Assembly: GCA_014905825.1 (NCBI GenBank)
Contig: JACGCN010000029.1
Span: 124,001-188,000, forward strand
DNA: 64,000 nt
Source: Lyophyllum atratum
Lineage: Eukaryota; Basidiomycota; Agaricomycetes; Agaricales; Lyophyllaceae
Reading direction: 5' to 3'
Numbering within the stretch: position 1 is the first letter of the stretch; every line of letters starts with the position of its first letter. Under the pieces are notes generated by a model. That model searched no databases. It was not told where the DNA came from and saw only the letters and a list, made by a program, of their open reading frames with translations. Made by a program: the position numbers and the translations under genes. Positions 1 through 11,514 of this stretch are shown here, piece by piece.

Positions 1-1202
1 CTGGACAGCTCTGATCGTCTCGCCGACATTGTCCAGGCTTCGTCGCTCCTCGCCATCTACCTTTACATGAACAATCGCGTCATGGAAGGTTACCGACATA
101 CCTTCTCAGCCGTACGGCTAGCCATCGGACTCGGGTTGCACCAAATTAGTCCTGCGACCGCGATGTCAGGCATGTGCCCCCAACAAGCACCGCTCATACC
201 TATCGCGCTCCCACGGGACAATCAAGAACTCGACGACCGTGTCTCTGCCTTCTGGCAAATCTTTATGATCGACCGTTGCTGGTCGGTCGCCAACGGCCTA
301 CCGCTCGCGCTACCAGACAAGAACACCGCGCAGTGCCGCATTCTTACTCCGTGGCCGACCGGCCTAGAAGTCCCCAACTGGGTGAGTGCATACTTCTACT
401 TCAGCCATACACCCTTCCTGACGGGGTAAGCAGCATGATAATGGGTATCAGCCGCCCGTCCAAACCGTGCAGTCGTTTCTCGATGGCATAGATCACTTGG
501 GCACACTCGAACAATTCATGCCGGCCCTGAAAGCCAAAGCCGCCGCACTCTACGAACTGACATCTCGATCGAAGAATGGTATGTCTGATTGGCAGTAAGC
601 GTCAATGCAGCGATGCTGATGGTTTGTTCCAGGTTCCGATCCGCACGATTGGGGGTACTGTTTCGCAGAAGCTGCTGTGCAGCGTTTCTCCTCCACGATT
701 CCCTCGCTACCGTTTGATCGCGATTACTTCATGGTGCAGACGATGATCTACACTTCTTTTGTCCATCTCCAGCGCCACGTGCTGTTTGATGGGAGAGCGC
801 TCAAGGCTGGGAACTCAATTGTCAGGCTCATTTGCCAATTGAGCGACGCCGACTGGCAGTATCTGGATCCGATAGTCAGTGTACGTTACATCCGAGCTCA
901 TGTGAACCATGGTTCAAGCGACTAATTGTCCCCCCAGGTGTGCTGGTTGTCTGTTGCAGAGATGTTCATGTGCGCCGTGGCCAGCGCCAAGGTGGATACT
1001 TTCCCTGGAGACGTGAGCAATATTGTCAGCGTCTGTTGTAGTGGCTTGGACGTTCTTGCCAATGCTCTGCATACATTTGGGCAATATTCTCCTTTGTCTG
1101 GTACGCATGACACGTTTTTGAAACCAGGAGTTCACCATTGACTGATGACGTTTCATGCGTACAGGTGACCTTGCCTTGAAAGTCGAATTAGCCCGTGGAT
1201 AA
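1..1202 (+). CDS. Fungal-specific transcription factor, C-terminal part (5' end outside window)
   Basis: The reading frame is open from the window edge, so the N-terminus, where a Zn2Cys6 DNA-binding domain would be expected, is not visible. The first exon runs to about base 380 and carries a stretch typical of the fungal transcription factor regulatory domain: YLYMNNRVMEGYRHTFSAVR, then AIGLGLHQI, and a later FWQIFMIDRCWSVANGLP. Further exons follow through introns with GTGAGT, GTATGT and GTACGC donors. The last short exon ends LALKVELARG with a TAA at 1200-1202. The family consists of nuclear regulators of metabolism, but the target genes cannot be inferred from this part. Family assignment is good; exact internal exon borders are approximate. 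Confidence 0.75.
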
Positions 1203-1846
1203 TCCGACCCCTAGTCTCATCGGCGCCCTGATCATCGTTTCTAACGTCTATCATGCTTTCTACTGTATCAATAGCAGATCATTTGTTTCCGTTCTTACTA
1301 GACATAGCTACCACTACCCATGTATCATATATGTAACAGCCATATTTATAATGGAATGATGATACCCCTTCGTTCCTCACGCGCTGCAAACGGTTATCAT
1401 CGAGTCAGAACTGCGTTGGGATTTCAGAAACACGAGGAATGTGCAAGGAACTTGCAATGCATGTTCCTTTTTGTGCTAAAATAAGATACACAAGAACAAG
1501 ACCAAGATAGCAAGAGTTATTCCGAGGTCGGGATACTCGGCAACCTATTGTGAGCGCTATTTAATTCACCAGGCGCGTCGGGATATAGTCAGGGTGGAGA
1601 TCTACCGCCGATCCGTCCAAGCAAGATCCGTCCCCGCACGCATCAGATTCATAGATAACTCCCACCCCTGCACTGTGTAACTTCGGCGTCGGGCTGCACC
1701 CTGACTCTGAGTCTGTCATGTTGTCAAACGGAATTGTTCGCGTAGCGATCGGCGGAGGGGATGGCTCGCTAGCGCGCACTCCCCATATGATTGTCGGGGA
1801 CGTGTTCTTCTTCGACTAGAGCCTCCTAGCTTTCCCTCAAAAGTAC
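1203..1846. other. Intergenic, no gene seen
   Basis: No conserved coding signal was recognised here. Short open frames exist but have no exon structure or recognisable protein character. AT-rich stretches after 1250 probably include the 3' region of the transcription factor gene. Confidence 0.5.
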
Positions 1847-2130
1847 ATGGACGCTCGTGCCTACCAGGTCAAGCTACGTGACCATCGACCATGCCAAGGT
1901 CTTTAATAGAATGAATCTCGGAGAGGTATCCTTCTCATCGAAGTACAATCGCTAAAAAGCTTACACGGTCATCACAGAACGATGCGGTCGATGTTCAGGA
2001 GTCTCAACAGTAAGTCAAGGGACTATGCCATGTCGTCGCGACACTCACTGTATGTTTCCGATGTAGCGTCGTCGTGAAAAATACGGTCGCCATTTCGCTC
2101 GATGACTCGTTCAGTACCAAGACATGGGAC
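1847..2130 (+). pseudogene. Inverted partial copy of the pectin-lyase-fold gene
   Basis: This stretch matches, on the opposite strand, the part of the gene at 8910-10723 that lies at about 9500-9790. By eye about nine in ten bases agree. The copy encodes TRSSYVTIDHAKVFNRMNLG, then an intron, then the NDAVDVQESQ segment, a second intron, and VVVKNTVAISLDDSFSTKTW. Both introns with their GT and AG borders are included, so it is a genomic DNA copy and not a retrocopy. Similarity stops abruptly at both ends inside exons. No signal peptide, start codon or C-terminal part is nearby, so it cannot make a complete enzyme. Confidence 0.85.
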
Positions 2131-2373
2131 TCAGTGCGTTTCTGCAAATGATATTTCGCCTCGGATTAGGAACGGGTCATGGATTGAAAGTCTGGTATGC
2201 ATGGATCGTATAAAGTGCAGCGTATTCGATATAGCAAAGCGAGGTAATAATGAGCGATAGCAACGAGACGATTACGTGTGGAATGAGGATCTATCGCACG
2301 TAAAGTCTCAGTGGCCTGCGAACCTGAGGGTAAAACAAACGAACTCACACAAGAAGAGTGGCACGTCGCACTC

Positions 2374-2892
2374 CTAGTCTTCGCTGTAGTGCTCCGGCAG
2401 ATGGGCATCAACATACCAATCTGGTTCCCTTCCACCCATAATGCTCTTCAGTTTCTCCAACTGCGACTTGCTCGGCCTGTTCACAAATGAACTCCTCATC
2501 GAGCTGCACACCGACACGAGCACTGGCCAACAGGCGTTCGAGTCCAAGTCGTCGCCACCGCGCTCGGTGTAATCTTTAGGCAGGACCCGCTCAATTCGAA
2601 GACCCTTTATTCCTGACGATGAGGCCAACAGCTTCCTAGCGAGATAGATTTTAGTGAAGTTCGTGTTGTCGGGTTGGTAGTTCCTGACGCGATGGCTGTT
2701 CTGCTCGCAGTAGGTGATGAGCCAGTCTCGGGAAACCGTGAAGCCGTAGAATACGCGATGATTTTTAAACTCTTGTGGACGCCTGGGGACTGGAGGAACA
2801 ATTTGATCTGGAATCGCCGGGTTGTCGGTATTGGGGGGGAGGTGGGAGGGTGGGTTGCACAGCTGGGAGCATAATGAGTGAACTTGAAGCAC
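2374..2892 (-). CDS. Hypothetical protein
   Basis: The open frame of 172 codons encodes a polar protein whose central part looks coding (FKNHRVFYGFTVSRDWLITY, later SGIKGLRIERVLPKDYTERG). It ends in an acidic tail, EPDWYVDAHLPEHYSED. The first 40 residues are proline-rich and may belong to another exon or be non-coding, so the start is uncertain. No signal peptide, membrane segment or known domain was recognised. Confidence 0.4.
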   Translation of the reverse strand: MLQVHSLCSQLCNPPSHLPPNTDNPAIPDQIVPPVPRRPQEFKNHRVFYGFTVSRDWLITYCEQNSHRVRNYQPDNTNFTKIYLARKLLASSSGIKGLRIERVLPKDYTERGGDDLDSNACWPVLVSVCSSMRSSFVNRPSKSQLEKLKSIMGGREPDWYVDAHLPEHYSED

Positions 2893-4320
2893 GAACGGTA
2901 GAGATAGAATTTCTCACGCTCATGGTATCCATAGACTGTCCGAGAGACAACATCGGAGGAGGAGGATGGGTCACGGGAAAGAGGAGGAACTGAGAAAGTA
3001 GCCTCAGAAACTTACATATGAAAATTCCCAGGTGCAATATATTTGAGGGCTCGCGAATAGCGGGTCGTAACTTAATATTTACAGCCTCCCAGCTATCGCG
3101 TATCATCAAGACTCCTTTTGTTGCCGGGAGCCTCTTCGGAGGTGTAAAGTAGCAGAGTTGGTCTGCTGGATCTCCAGTGTAATGTGTAAATAATAAAGGT
3201 GCAAGGACTTAGGTTGCGGCACCATTGAAGCCATCACTGAGTCTGACTTGTGCAATGAGTACGATGTTAGCCGTCCTGGAAACGAGAGGGGACGGTGACG
3301 CGTGGTCGGCGGGGTTAGCCAACAAAAAGTCCCCGTAGGCCCTAGTCGTGACATTGCGACACGCGATACAGGTACAGTCACTCACGCCTACAGCTCCTTT
3401 GTCTTTTACATAATTTTCATTCTCAAGCAGGCGAGTCCAAGTGGAATTCTGGCGTATCCTCCTGTTTTAACGCCCGGCAAAAATGTTGCCGTTAGGGAGG
3501 ACTGATTTTATGAGGGAAAAGAAAAGTGGCGCGGCCTCTGAGGCGGATACCTCCGACAATAACTTCCCTACGGACCCAAATTGCAGATACATCATAATCT
3601 CAGGCTACGTTTGGCTTCGTTGTAGCAGGCAATGTCAGCTGCGACACAGGTGATCCATCCCACTTCTAGCTGTCTGGGCAGCCTGGACTTGCTGTTGATT
3701 GTTAAAAAATACTTGCCATGGTTATGGCGTAAGATTCATAAGATATCAAAGCTGCGTAAATTTCAGAGGATCGAAGGATTGTATAAGCTTGCTTTCTGGT
3801 ACTATCAATGGGATACCCGATAACGGCTTCGCAGTGAATTGTTTACCAGTTACTTGCCGACTACACCATCTGCATGGTGCCCCACCCTAGCCGACACACA
3901 CACCGCCTACAGTATTGTGATGTTCCATGTAGGTAGGTAGGGTGGGGGGAAAATCGTGTCGTCGAACATTTACACAGGAACAGGAGACGCGCGCTGCGGG
4001 TGATGGGGACGGAGGAATTCAACGGGCCTGAGCAAACACCGCTGACCATTCGACAGCATTTCAATCATTGTCATTAGCGAATTTCGACGCCCGGCAATTG
4101 GTCCCGGCCGCCCATGTCGTGAGTACTGGACAACTGACAAGTTCAACTTGAGTTCGGTACACAAGGCTCTGTCGTACCGCATGCTTACACGGCCGATGTC
4201 AGTCATCCTATGAACAGGTATTATCCATACACCATCTTTTGAAGATACATGAGTTAGTACAAGCATGATTGAGCGCAAAGGCACCAGACACGTTAGTAAA
4301 GATGCCATAACACTAACCGA
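2893..4320. other. Intergenic, no gene seen
   Basis: Small open frames are present on both strands, but none has recognisable protein character or a consistent exon structure. No repeat or RNA gene was recognised. Confidence 0.45.
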
Positions 4321-7221
4321 TCATCGTCGGCGTTCATATCCCCTATCCCTATCCCTTTCCCTATCCAGATCCTTTCTGTCCCTGTCATCCCTTCGGGGTG
4401 GAGGCGGCGACCTTTTTCTCTCCCTCTCCCTCTCCCCATCCCTGTCCCTAGGCCTGTCCCTCTCTCTTTCCCTTTCCCTGTATCCACCACCCCGCTCCCT
4501 CGAATCACCCCGCTTCTCATCGCCCCGCCTCGGCGGCGGCGTCCTCGAGCGACGCCCATTCCTATCCAGATGCGGCGGCGGCGACCTTTCCCGTGAACGT
4601 CCAGGGTGCCGCGCCGACGCAGGTGGCGCACGGCGATCCCGACGATCAAGGGACGCGTCTCGGGGCGGATGGGCACCTCCATTTACGCGACGCGGGGGTG
4701 CGGGTGAGTCGCGGCGAGACGAGATGTCCGGCTTGCGGTCCCTGCTGACGTCAGGTTCGCGTCTGGAACGAGCGGGCGACGGTGAGTGGCGACTACGGGG
4801 AGGCGGCGATGGTCGGCGCTTGAGGTCGTCTACTCTGGCGCGTGGGGGTGGAGATCTGGAGTCATCGCGGCCTCGACGACGAGGTGGGGTGGAGGAGCGG
4901 CGACGTCGGTGGCGGCTGGAAACGTCGGGTTCCGATTCGGACTCCGAGTCTGATTCCGAGCTGCTGTCTGATGAAGTGTCTGAATCCGAAGAGTCTGACG
5001 AAGACGAGGACTCGGCCTCGAGCATGGCTCTTCTCTGTTCCATGATAAGTCTCGGGGCATTCTGGAAAGTAGAGATTCAGCACGTAAGCTTTCCCTGTGG
5101 AAGGTGATGGAGACGCACCTTCAGGTATTCTCTCATATCTTCCGTGATGATACCCAGACCGATACTCGTGAAGTAGTTGATGGCGAACCTGGTATTCTTG
5201 GGAACGTCCGTTGGGAACATGCCCTCACAGCCTCGTCTGACCTCCGGATCTTTGAACCGCTCCGCTAGCGTCTTCAATCCCATACTTTCCATCATCTCAT
5301 TCATGAGAATCTTGATGAAAATACGGCTGCTAGACGTCGTATCGTCCTCGTTTACTTTCACACACTCGAACACCATCCATGATATGGAATCGGTAGCGAA
5401 AAGATGGCCGAAGAAGCGCGCGATATTGCGCAAGCGATTTGTCTCGTAGCGATGGATGGTGGTATAGTAGTTTCCGAATGCAGCCTCCAAGGAGTCCGTC
5501 CAAACCCGGTTGAGCTTGCTGAAACGTTCTCCGATCAGACCGTAGAAAGTGGAATATGATCGCTCTTGGGAGCAACATTCTATGATCATGTTCACCAATT
5601 CAATCTATGAAACATTCAGTATCGAGATAGTGGGAAAAGAAACAAGTGTGTGCGCACCTCCTGTCCCTCCTGGATCTGGACCTTAAGCAGCTTATGGACA
5701 GCTTCTTCGTAGTTGAGGGCGTTCATGATTGTGAGATAGATCACACGACGCAGGTTGACCAGATTCGTCTCCGTCCGGTCTTCGATACCCTCTTTAGTTT
5801 CCGCGACTGTGACAGAGGTCAGATAGAGATCATTATCACGAGAAATAGCTACGCACCAACATCCTCGTCATCGTCACTAGATTCCTCCTCAGACCCGGAT
5901 TCCTCATCAGAGTCTTCACCAAGAATCTCGGCCTTGATGGTCTTGTACTTTTCCTCGTTTTGCAGGTAATCAGGGTCAACCTTGAAGATGTCTAATCATC
6001 AAGTGAAAATATTAGTATTACAAATCATTAAATGTAATGCAACACGCACTTAATCCCTCCTGTACCTGCAACTCTTCCTCGAGTTGAATCTGATGTGTGA
6101 TTTGCTCATCCTCGTCAACCAAGTCGAGGCCTTCAGGTAAGATTGGGTTGTCCTTGAACTTGTCTTTCCGCACTTGCATCAAAACTTCAACCATATATTG
6201 CACACGATGGCTGATGGTGGCTTCGTTGAGCACAGCCCGGAAACGCTCGAAAACGATCGTGTTGGCCTTCGGAGAGTTTTCGGTAAGGAAAGCACCGACT
6301 TCACGCATGAAGCCAACCGCAATTTCGATGGAGTCGTCCGTGGGGTGTTCGAGCAGGAGCATCAGGATTTGCAGGGCAACGATTTCATGAGCGACGGCTT
6401 GATTGACGAGATGGGCAATGAATGTAGTCGTAGAGTGACACACGATCTACACATGATAGTCAGGGCTAGGACTCGAAGATGGATGTGTAACGTACCTTGT
6501 CATTTCGCTTGAACGACCGCCGGAACTGACTAATGAGCCGCGTCAGCACCAGTTCACCGACTTGGGGTAGTTTTGTGTTGATAATGGACACTAGTGCAGC
6601 GAACACCGGGGTAAAGGGTAAACTGGATGACTGCGCCTTCATGACGCTCCTTGCGAACAAGCCTCGGCCGCGGATGAGATTCTCAGCGAAGAGCTCCGGG
6701 ACGACCTGCTTGATGTTGACAATGTTGACACGATTGACAATACCAGTGATTGATTTCCGAAGAGCGTCCCACGAAAGTCGTTGGTATTCTGGACTCGTCT
6801 TGTCGCTCGAAGCAGCTTGCTGAAGAGCGCGCAAGCGTGCGGGTGGCATGTAAACACCACCGGACCTCGACCCCATTAGCTTGGCAAACTCGGCTTGGGC
6901 ATCGAACTCCTTGTCCCTTGGCTTGTCGGTTTTTTCAAGCTCCATTGCTGCGACGCGCGCCGCGAGTTGGCGTTCTCGTTCTGCTCGGCGGATGGGGTCA
7001 ACATCGTTGACTTTTGGTCGCTCGACGAGCCCCTTCGAAGGGGGTGAATGGGACCTCCTACGACTGGAAGGCGGTGCTCCATCTCGGTCCTTGGGTGACG
7101 GAGAGCGAGACCTGTTGCGGGGTCAGAGACTGTCTAGAGCATAGAAGTTTCAAGCAAACCTTTTTCTTTTGTGCTGAGCACCGCTGGTATCCATTGGAGA
7201 GGACATCACCGCAGCCGACAT
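4321..7221 (-). CDS. CWC22: Pre-mRNA-splicing factor CWC22 (MIF4G and MA3 domains)
   Basis: CWC22 is a spliceosome component that joins before the first catalytic step and, in animals, links splicing to exon-junction complex deposition through eIF4A3. The ATG at 7219-7221 opens MSAAVMSSPMDTSG, followed by an intron and a basic Ser/Pro segment. The MIF4G domain follows (FAKLMGSRSGGVYMPPARLR through LINTKLPQVGELVLTRLI-type helices and VNQAVAHEIVALQILMLLLE). The MA3 domain comes next (YLTIMNS-type region at about 5650-5760, then the exon 5077-5598 ending NYFTSIGLGIITEDMREYLK). The last roughly 240 codons form an acidic Ser/Asp run and then an RS/RD/RE-rich tail to the stop at 4321. At least six short introns are present. 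The opposite strand of the tail is open by composition only. Confidence 0.93.
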
Positions 7222-7588
7222 GTTGAAGGTATGAGTTCGCTGTTGGAACAGTTGAGGAAGGTGCTTGTGTTTGTTTGGCTGCATTCGGGCTTTCTTCGAT
7301 GGCAATTTATTTCATGGCAGGAGATCCTATACTGCTCTCCACACACTCCTTCAGCCGTCCCGCAAAATATAATATGGATTGAGATCCAACCCTTCAGTGG
7401 AGAAACCCTGCCTATGAAGCGACGAGATGCTTAGATTTTTACCTGCTCAGATCGGGTCGTGGGCTCGAAACCTCCGTAATCACATGAGCAGTGTTGCGCC
7501 TTGTACCCCAACCATTCGCAATAGTACGCCTCAAACGTCTATCACCAGTACAGCTCCAGCTACGACATCGGTTGTAAGTAGCGTTATC

Positions 7589-8810
7589 ATGGACCAGCTC
7601 GAAGTGCTACCATCGGTTTCTCGGGTGAGTGCTTGTGTGCCTCGGCGGATTCTTGGACTCAATTTCGGTCCAGTTGAGCGACCATGTTGTGAGGGTCCTT
7701 GGTCAGGTATGTCGTAGTATGGTCTTTGGATTGTACCGTCTAACCGATTCCGTAGAATCCGGGGAAGTTTACGCTGCAAGGTATGCCTTTTATTACCTCA
7801 ATTACGATCAAATTGCCTAAATACTCCCTTCCCCCACTTTAGGCACCAACACCTATATCATCGGCAAAGAAAACCCGTACACACTAGTTGATACAGGTGA
7901 AGGTCGCGATGATTATATCCCAGTCCTTGAATCCGCATTGCGCGAGACCGCCAAACCCTGCAAGCCTGATGAGCCCGATGTCTCTGACATCATTATATCA
8001 CATTGGCACCAAGATCACGTCGGAGGACTCCCATCCGTGCTTTCCCTCCTACGCCGATTGTGGGTCGAACGGAACCCTTCTATCCCATTCAGACCCCCAC
8101 GTCTCCACAAATTTCCACACAAACCAAACGATCCGCTCAAGGGTCACGCAGCTTCCAATGCCTTACCGTCTCTGATCGCTTCCCTGCCCCCCGATGCATT
8201 CAGCCCTACTTCGTCCGGGATCCCATTCCATGATCTTCGCGACTCTCAGACCTTCCGAACTTCTGGCTTGCGCGTTCTTCACACGCCCGGCCACACCTCA
8301 GACTCTATCTGCCTCTATGTCCCTCAAGACCGAGCACTCTACACCGCAGACACAGTGCTCGGCCAAGGCACCGCAATATTTGAGGACCTCTCCGCCTACC
8401 TACGGAGCTTGAACAAGATGCTGAACTTCAACGAAGGGGATGGTTATACCTCCCTCTATCCTGGGCACGGTCCCATAGTCCCAAACGGCAAAGAGATGAT
8501 CAGCGGCTACATCCAGCACCGTCTAGAGCGTGAGGCCCAGATTCTCAAAATGCTCAAGACCCCTCCCCCGCCCAATCCAGATTCCCTCGACGATTCGCCC
8601 ACCCGTTGGACAACGTGGACGATCGTTACTACCCTGTACGCTGCGTACCCGGAGTCGTTGTGGCTGCCCGCCGCTCACAGCGTTGACCTGCACCTGAAGA
8701 AGCTCCAGGAGGACGGCGTCGTCAAGCTTGTTGATGGGGAGCTGCAGCATACGAGCTGGGAGCTTGTTGATATTCTATGGTCCCCGCCGGTTGACAGAGC
8801 GTCTCATTGA
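7589..8810 (+). CDS. Metallo-beta-lactamase fold hydrolase, LACTB2-like
   Basis: LACTB2-type proteins are zinc-dependent hydrolases; the human member is a mitochondrial endoribonuclease. Splicing of four exons (7589-7624, 7674-7706, 7756-7780, 7843-8810) gives the family N-terminus: LSDHVVRVLGQ, NPGKFTLQGTNTYIIG and LVDTGE. The zinc-binding HWHQDHVGG motif is in the last exon. It is followed by LHTPGHTSDSICLY, YTADTVLGQG and YPGHGP, which supply the remaining metal ligands. The C-terminal part fits the winged-helix-like extension of this family. An in-frame ATG at 7427 would add about 54 residues and could encode a mitochondrial leader. The shorter start is chosen because it matches the family length. 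Confidence 0.9.
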
Positions 8811-8909
8811 CTATATGTTGGTCGAGCAAATTTATGAGTACATTTACCCTATGGATTCTCCATTACCATATGAACATCGTACAATTGTAGGAATAAAAGC
8901 TTTAAGCTA

Positions 8910-10723
8910 CTAGCCTTTCACGGCAACATTGGAGGAGAAATTTGTTTCCGTAATGCTCATCTCCGCCAACGTTTTCGCAGTGCGCCCGAGATCCTGGAAC
9001 CACACCTTGCTTAACTCCACGTTTGATACGAGTGCGCCCTCCACCCCCTTCGCTAGCGCGGCGGTTGTTCCCCGGGTTAGCACCGCGACATTCTCAAGAC
9101 TGATATCGGATATCGGGCCAATCTCCCCGGGGTGGCCTTCCTGCACAAAGACCGCCATCCATGTCTGATGCTGGTCATTATTCCCATGCAGGTGCTCGAC
9201 CGCCATATCTACAAACTGGATGTCTTGCGCCGGAGCGTAACCCCACTACCATGGTTGATCAGTAACTGCGATGGGTTGCTGTAAAAGCCGTGCGGGTGCT
9301 CACTTTGTGGTGCACCCCCAGGCCCACAGCTGCGTCATACACGGTGCTTCCCTCGAACCGGATTTTATGCTGCTGCTGCACAGTCCCTTGGCCGACCTTG
9401 AAGCCGTAGCAATGTGTCCACGCCAGGCAATTGGTGAATCTGACGTCGTAATTTTGCTGGGGCACGCCTGGGTATGATATGGCGATGTCGGTGGCGCCGT
9501 CCCATGTCTTGGTACTGAACGAATCATCGAGCGAAATGGCGACTGTGTTCTTCACGACAACGCTACATTTTGAAACACACAGTGAGTGTCGTGATGACAT
9601 GGCATAGTCCCTAGACTTACTGTTGAGACTCCTGAACATCGACCGCATCGTTCTGTGACGACCGTGTAAGCTTTTTAGCGCGTGTAATGATTCATGAAAA
9701 GAATACCTCTCCAAGATTCATCCTATTGAAGACCTTGGCATGGTCGATGGTCACGTAGCTTGACCTGGTAGGCACGAGTGTCCACGATCCTCCGTCCCGG
9801 ATGACAGGCCCGTCGAACACGAAATTCGTCGTATTGATTGGAACGACCGCATGCGAAATGAACTTGCCCGTCCGCTGTGCATACGCGCCATTGCCGTCAA
9901 TTGTCCCGCGTCCAAAGATCTTAATATTCCGGGACCCATATGCTGTGCGGATCCATTCAGTCCCATTGAGGTTTTGCGATGTTTTCTTCCAGTCGGTGGT
10001 ATAGTCCGAGCTGTTCGCTGTGAAGCGTAACGCAGAGCTAGGCGAGAGGTATAACGAGATGTCGGAGGGTAGGATCAGGTTACCAACGGGGTACACTCCT
10101 GGAGGAACGTAGACGATGCTGCCCTTACCCCGGGCACCGGCCGCCTGGATTGCATTTCGGAACGCTGTGGTGCTCAACGTACTTCCAGATGCATCCGCAC
10201 CGTACTGGGAGACGACGTTGTATATTCCAACCCCAGAACTAGGCGGGGTGTTTACTTCCAATGGGTCCGCAGCTACGATGAGCTCCTCAACTCCAGCAGA
10301 ATGGACGATGATATACTCGGGTGTTGCGAGCTTGAGGGATATGGTATTTCCAGAAACAACGGCAGTTTTGTCGAAGCCAAAGCGGGCTGGGCTGGTGGTG
10401 AATGAAGTGATGGACGTCTGTTGCTTTGAGGTAATGTTCAAGGTGACCGGGCCATTCCCAAAAGAGAAGTGCGCGTAGGCGTAGCCGTCGAAAGCTAAGT
10501 GCACGATTTCAGAAGCTGAAGGATGGATTGGATTCAAGTTCGACTTACCGTGGACAGGCACATTTTGACCATTAGCCTGGAGAGAGAAGTATCCCGATTC
10601 AGGATATATGGGGGCGAGGTTGTATGATTGGATGATAGTTCCAGTTACGCAGGAGAGGTAAAGGAAAGGCGTTAAAATGAGAGCTGCGAGGCCAAAATAT
10701 GAGCAACGTATTAGGTGCATCAC
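8910..10723 (-). CDS. Secreted pectin-lyase-fold (right-handed beta-helix) enzyme, GH28-like
   Basis: The N-terminus MMHLIRCSYFGLAALILTPF is a signal peptide. An N-terminal beta domain (to about residue 165) precedes a beta-helix that starts at GVGIYNVVSQYGADASG and GSIVYVPPGVYPVGNLILPS. It continues with IKIFGRGTIDGNG, NDAVDVQESQ, ISLDDSFSTKTW and GFKVGQG. The acidic residues in NDAVD and LDD occupy the places of the catalytic aspartates in GH28-type polygalacturonases and rhamnogalacturonases. The last exon ends TETNFSSNVAVKG at 8910. At least four introns are present. A pectin or rhamnogalacturonan substrate is inferred, not shown. A fragment of this gene is copied in inverted orientation at 1847-2130. 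Confidence 0.85.
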
Positions 10724-11514
10724 CCGCAGAAATCACTTCACCAAGAGCAGCCGCCATAATGGAAAGCAGGGAGCAACTAGCTGTGACATTCACTTTTTTT
10801 TAGCCTGGTACTTATATATCGACAAGCGTCGAGATCACCGAATTATAGGGGTGCACCCGTTCAACGTCCATCAGGTAACCCGGTCAGCACGGTCCGATCA
10901 AATCACCTCGACCTAGTTTTGCGGTGGTTAGGAGTGATACGTTGGTGTTCGCCGTTGGCGAAGCTGTGCAATGAAAGGTATCATATCTGTCATAGAACGT
11001 GGGCACTTGTCCGACCATGAGAAGTACGACCCTCGGTCTTCAATGGATACTACGAGATTGGCCAGACTTCAAAGGAAATTTCACGCAGGGAACCAGATGA
11101 CCTGCAGCTCATATGGTGTTGATTCGTGAGAGGGGCGTCATTACATGAATGGCATCAAAAAGAGCTCGTGACACGCATCTCGGCACGAGTTCCTGGTAGT
11201 TAAGTATATGGGCCGGTGAATCCTCATGATTCGCAATTCACACTAACTAAACCTAAGGATCAATGAAATTAGTTAATAGGCTCGCTTGGATCTGAGTGAA
11301 GGACTCACTTGAAGAGGTATTTTACTAGATGTTGGAATTCCCTGCCGGTTTTTAGATCGTATAACACAAACAACAATACAATCACCATATAACTCACTGT
11401 AAAAGACAATCTACCTGTAATCCTTTGTCGACTAAGAAAAGAATGACGGCGTCTCTTAAGCTTCTGAGACTATGGAAGGTTCAACATGGAGAAAAGTTGC
11501 AGGCGGAACTATGG
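10724..11514. other. Intergenic with TATA box of the beta-helix enzyme gene
   Basis: This holds the promoter of the leftward gene and the 3' side of the F-box-like gene. No additional coding sequence was recognised. Confidence 0.5.
10811..10818 (-). promoter_or_regulatory. Probable TATA box
   Basis: On the minus strand this reads ATATATAAG, about 90 bases before the ATG at 10723, a usual distance in filamentous fungi. Confidence 0.5.

Noticed and set aside
4265..5107. Long plus-strand open frame of 280 codons rich in Ser, Arg and Gly opposite CWC22
   Set aside because: It is the antisense shadow of the RS/RD-rich tail of CWC22. The repetitive codon use keeps several frames open on both strands, and there is no independent start or exon context.
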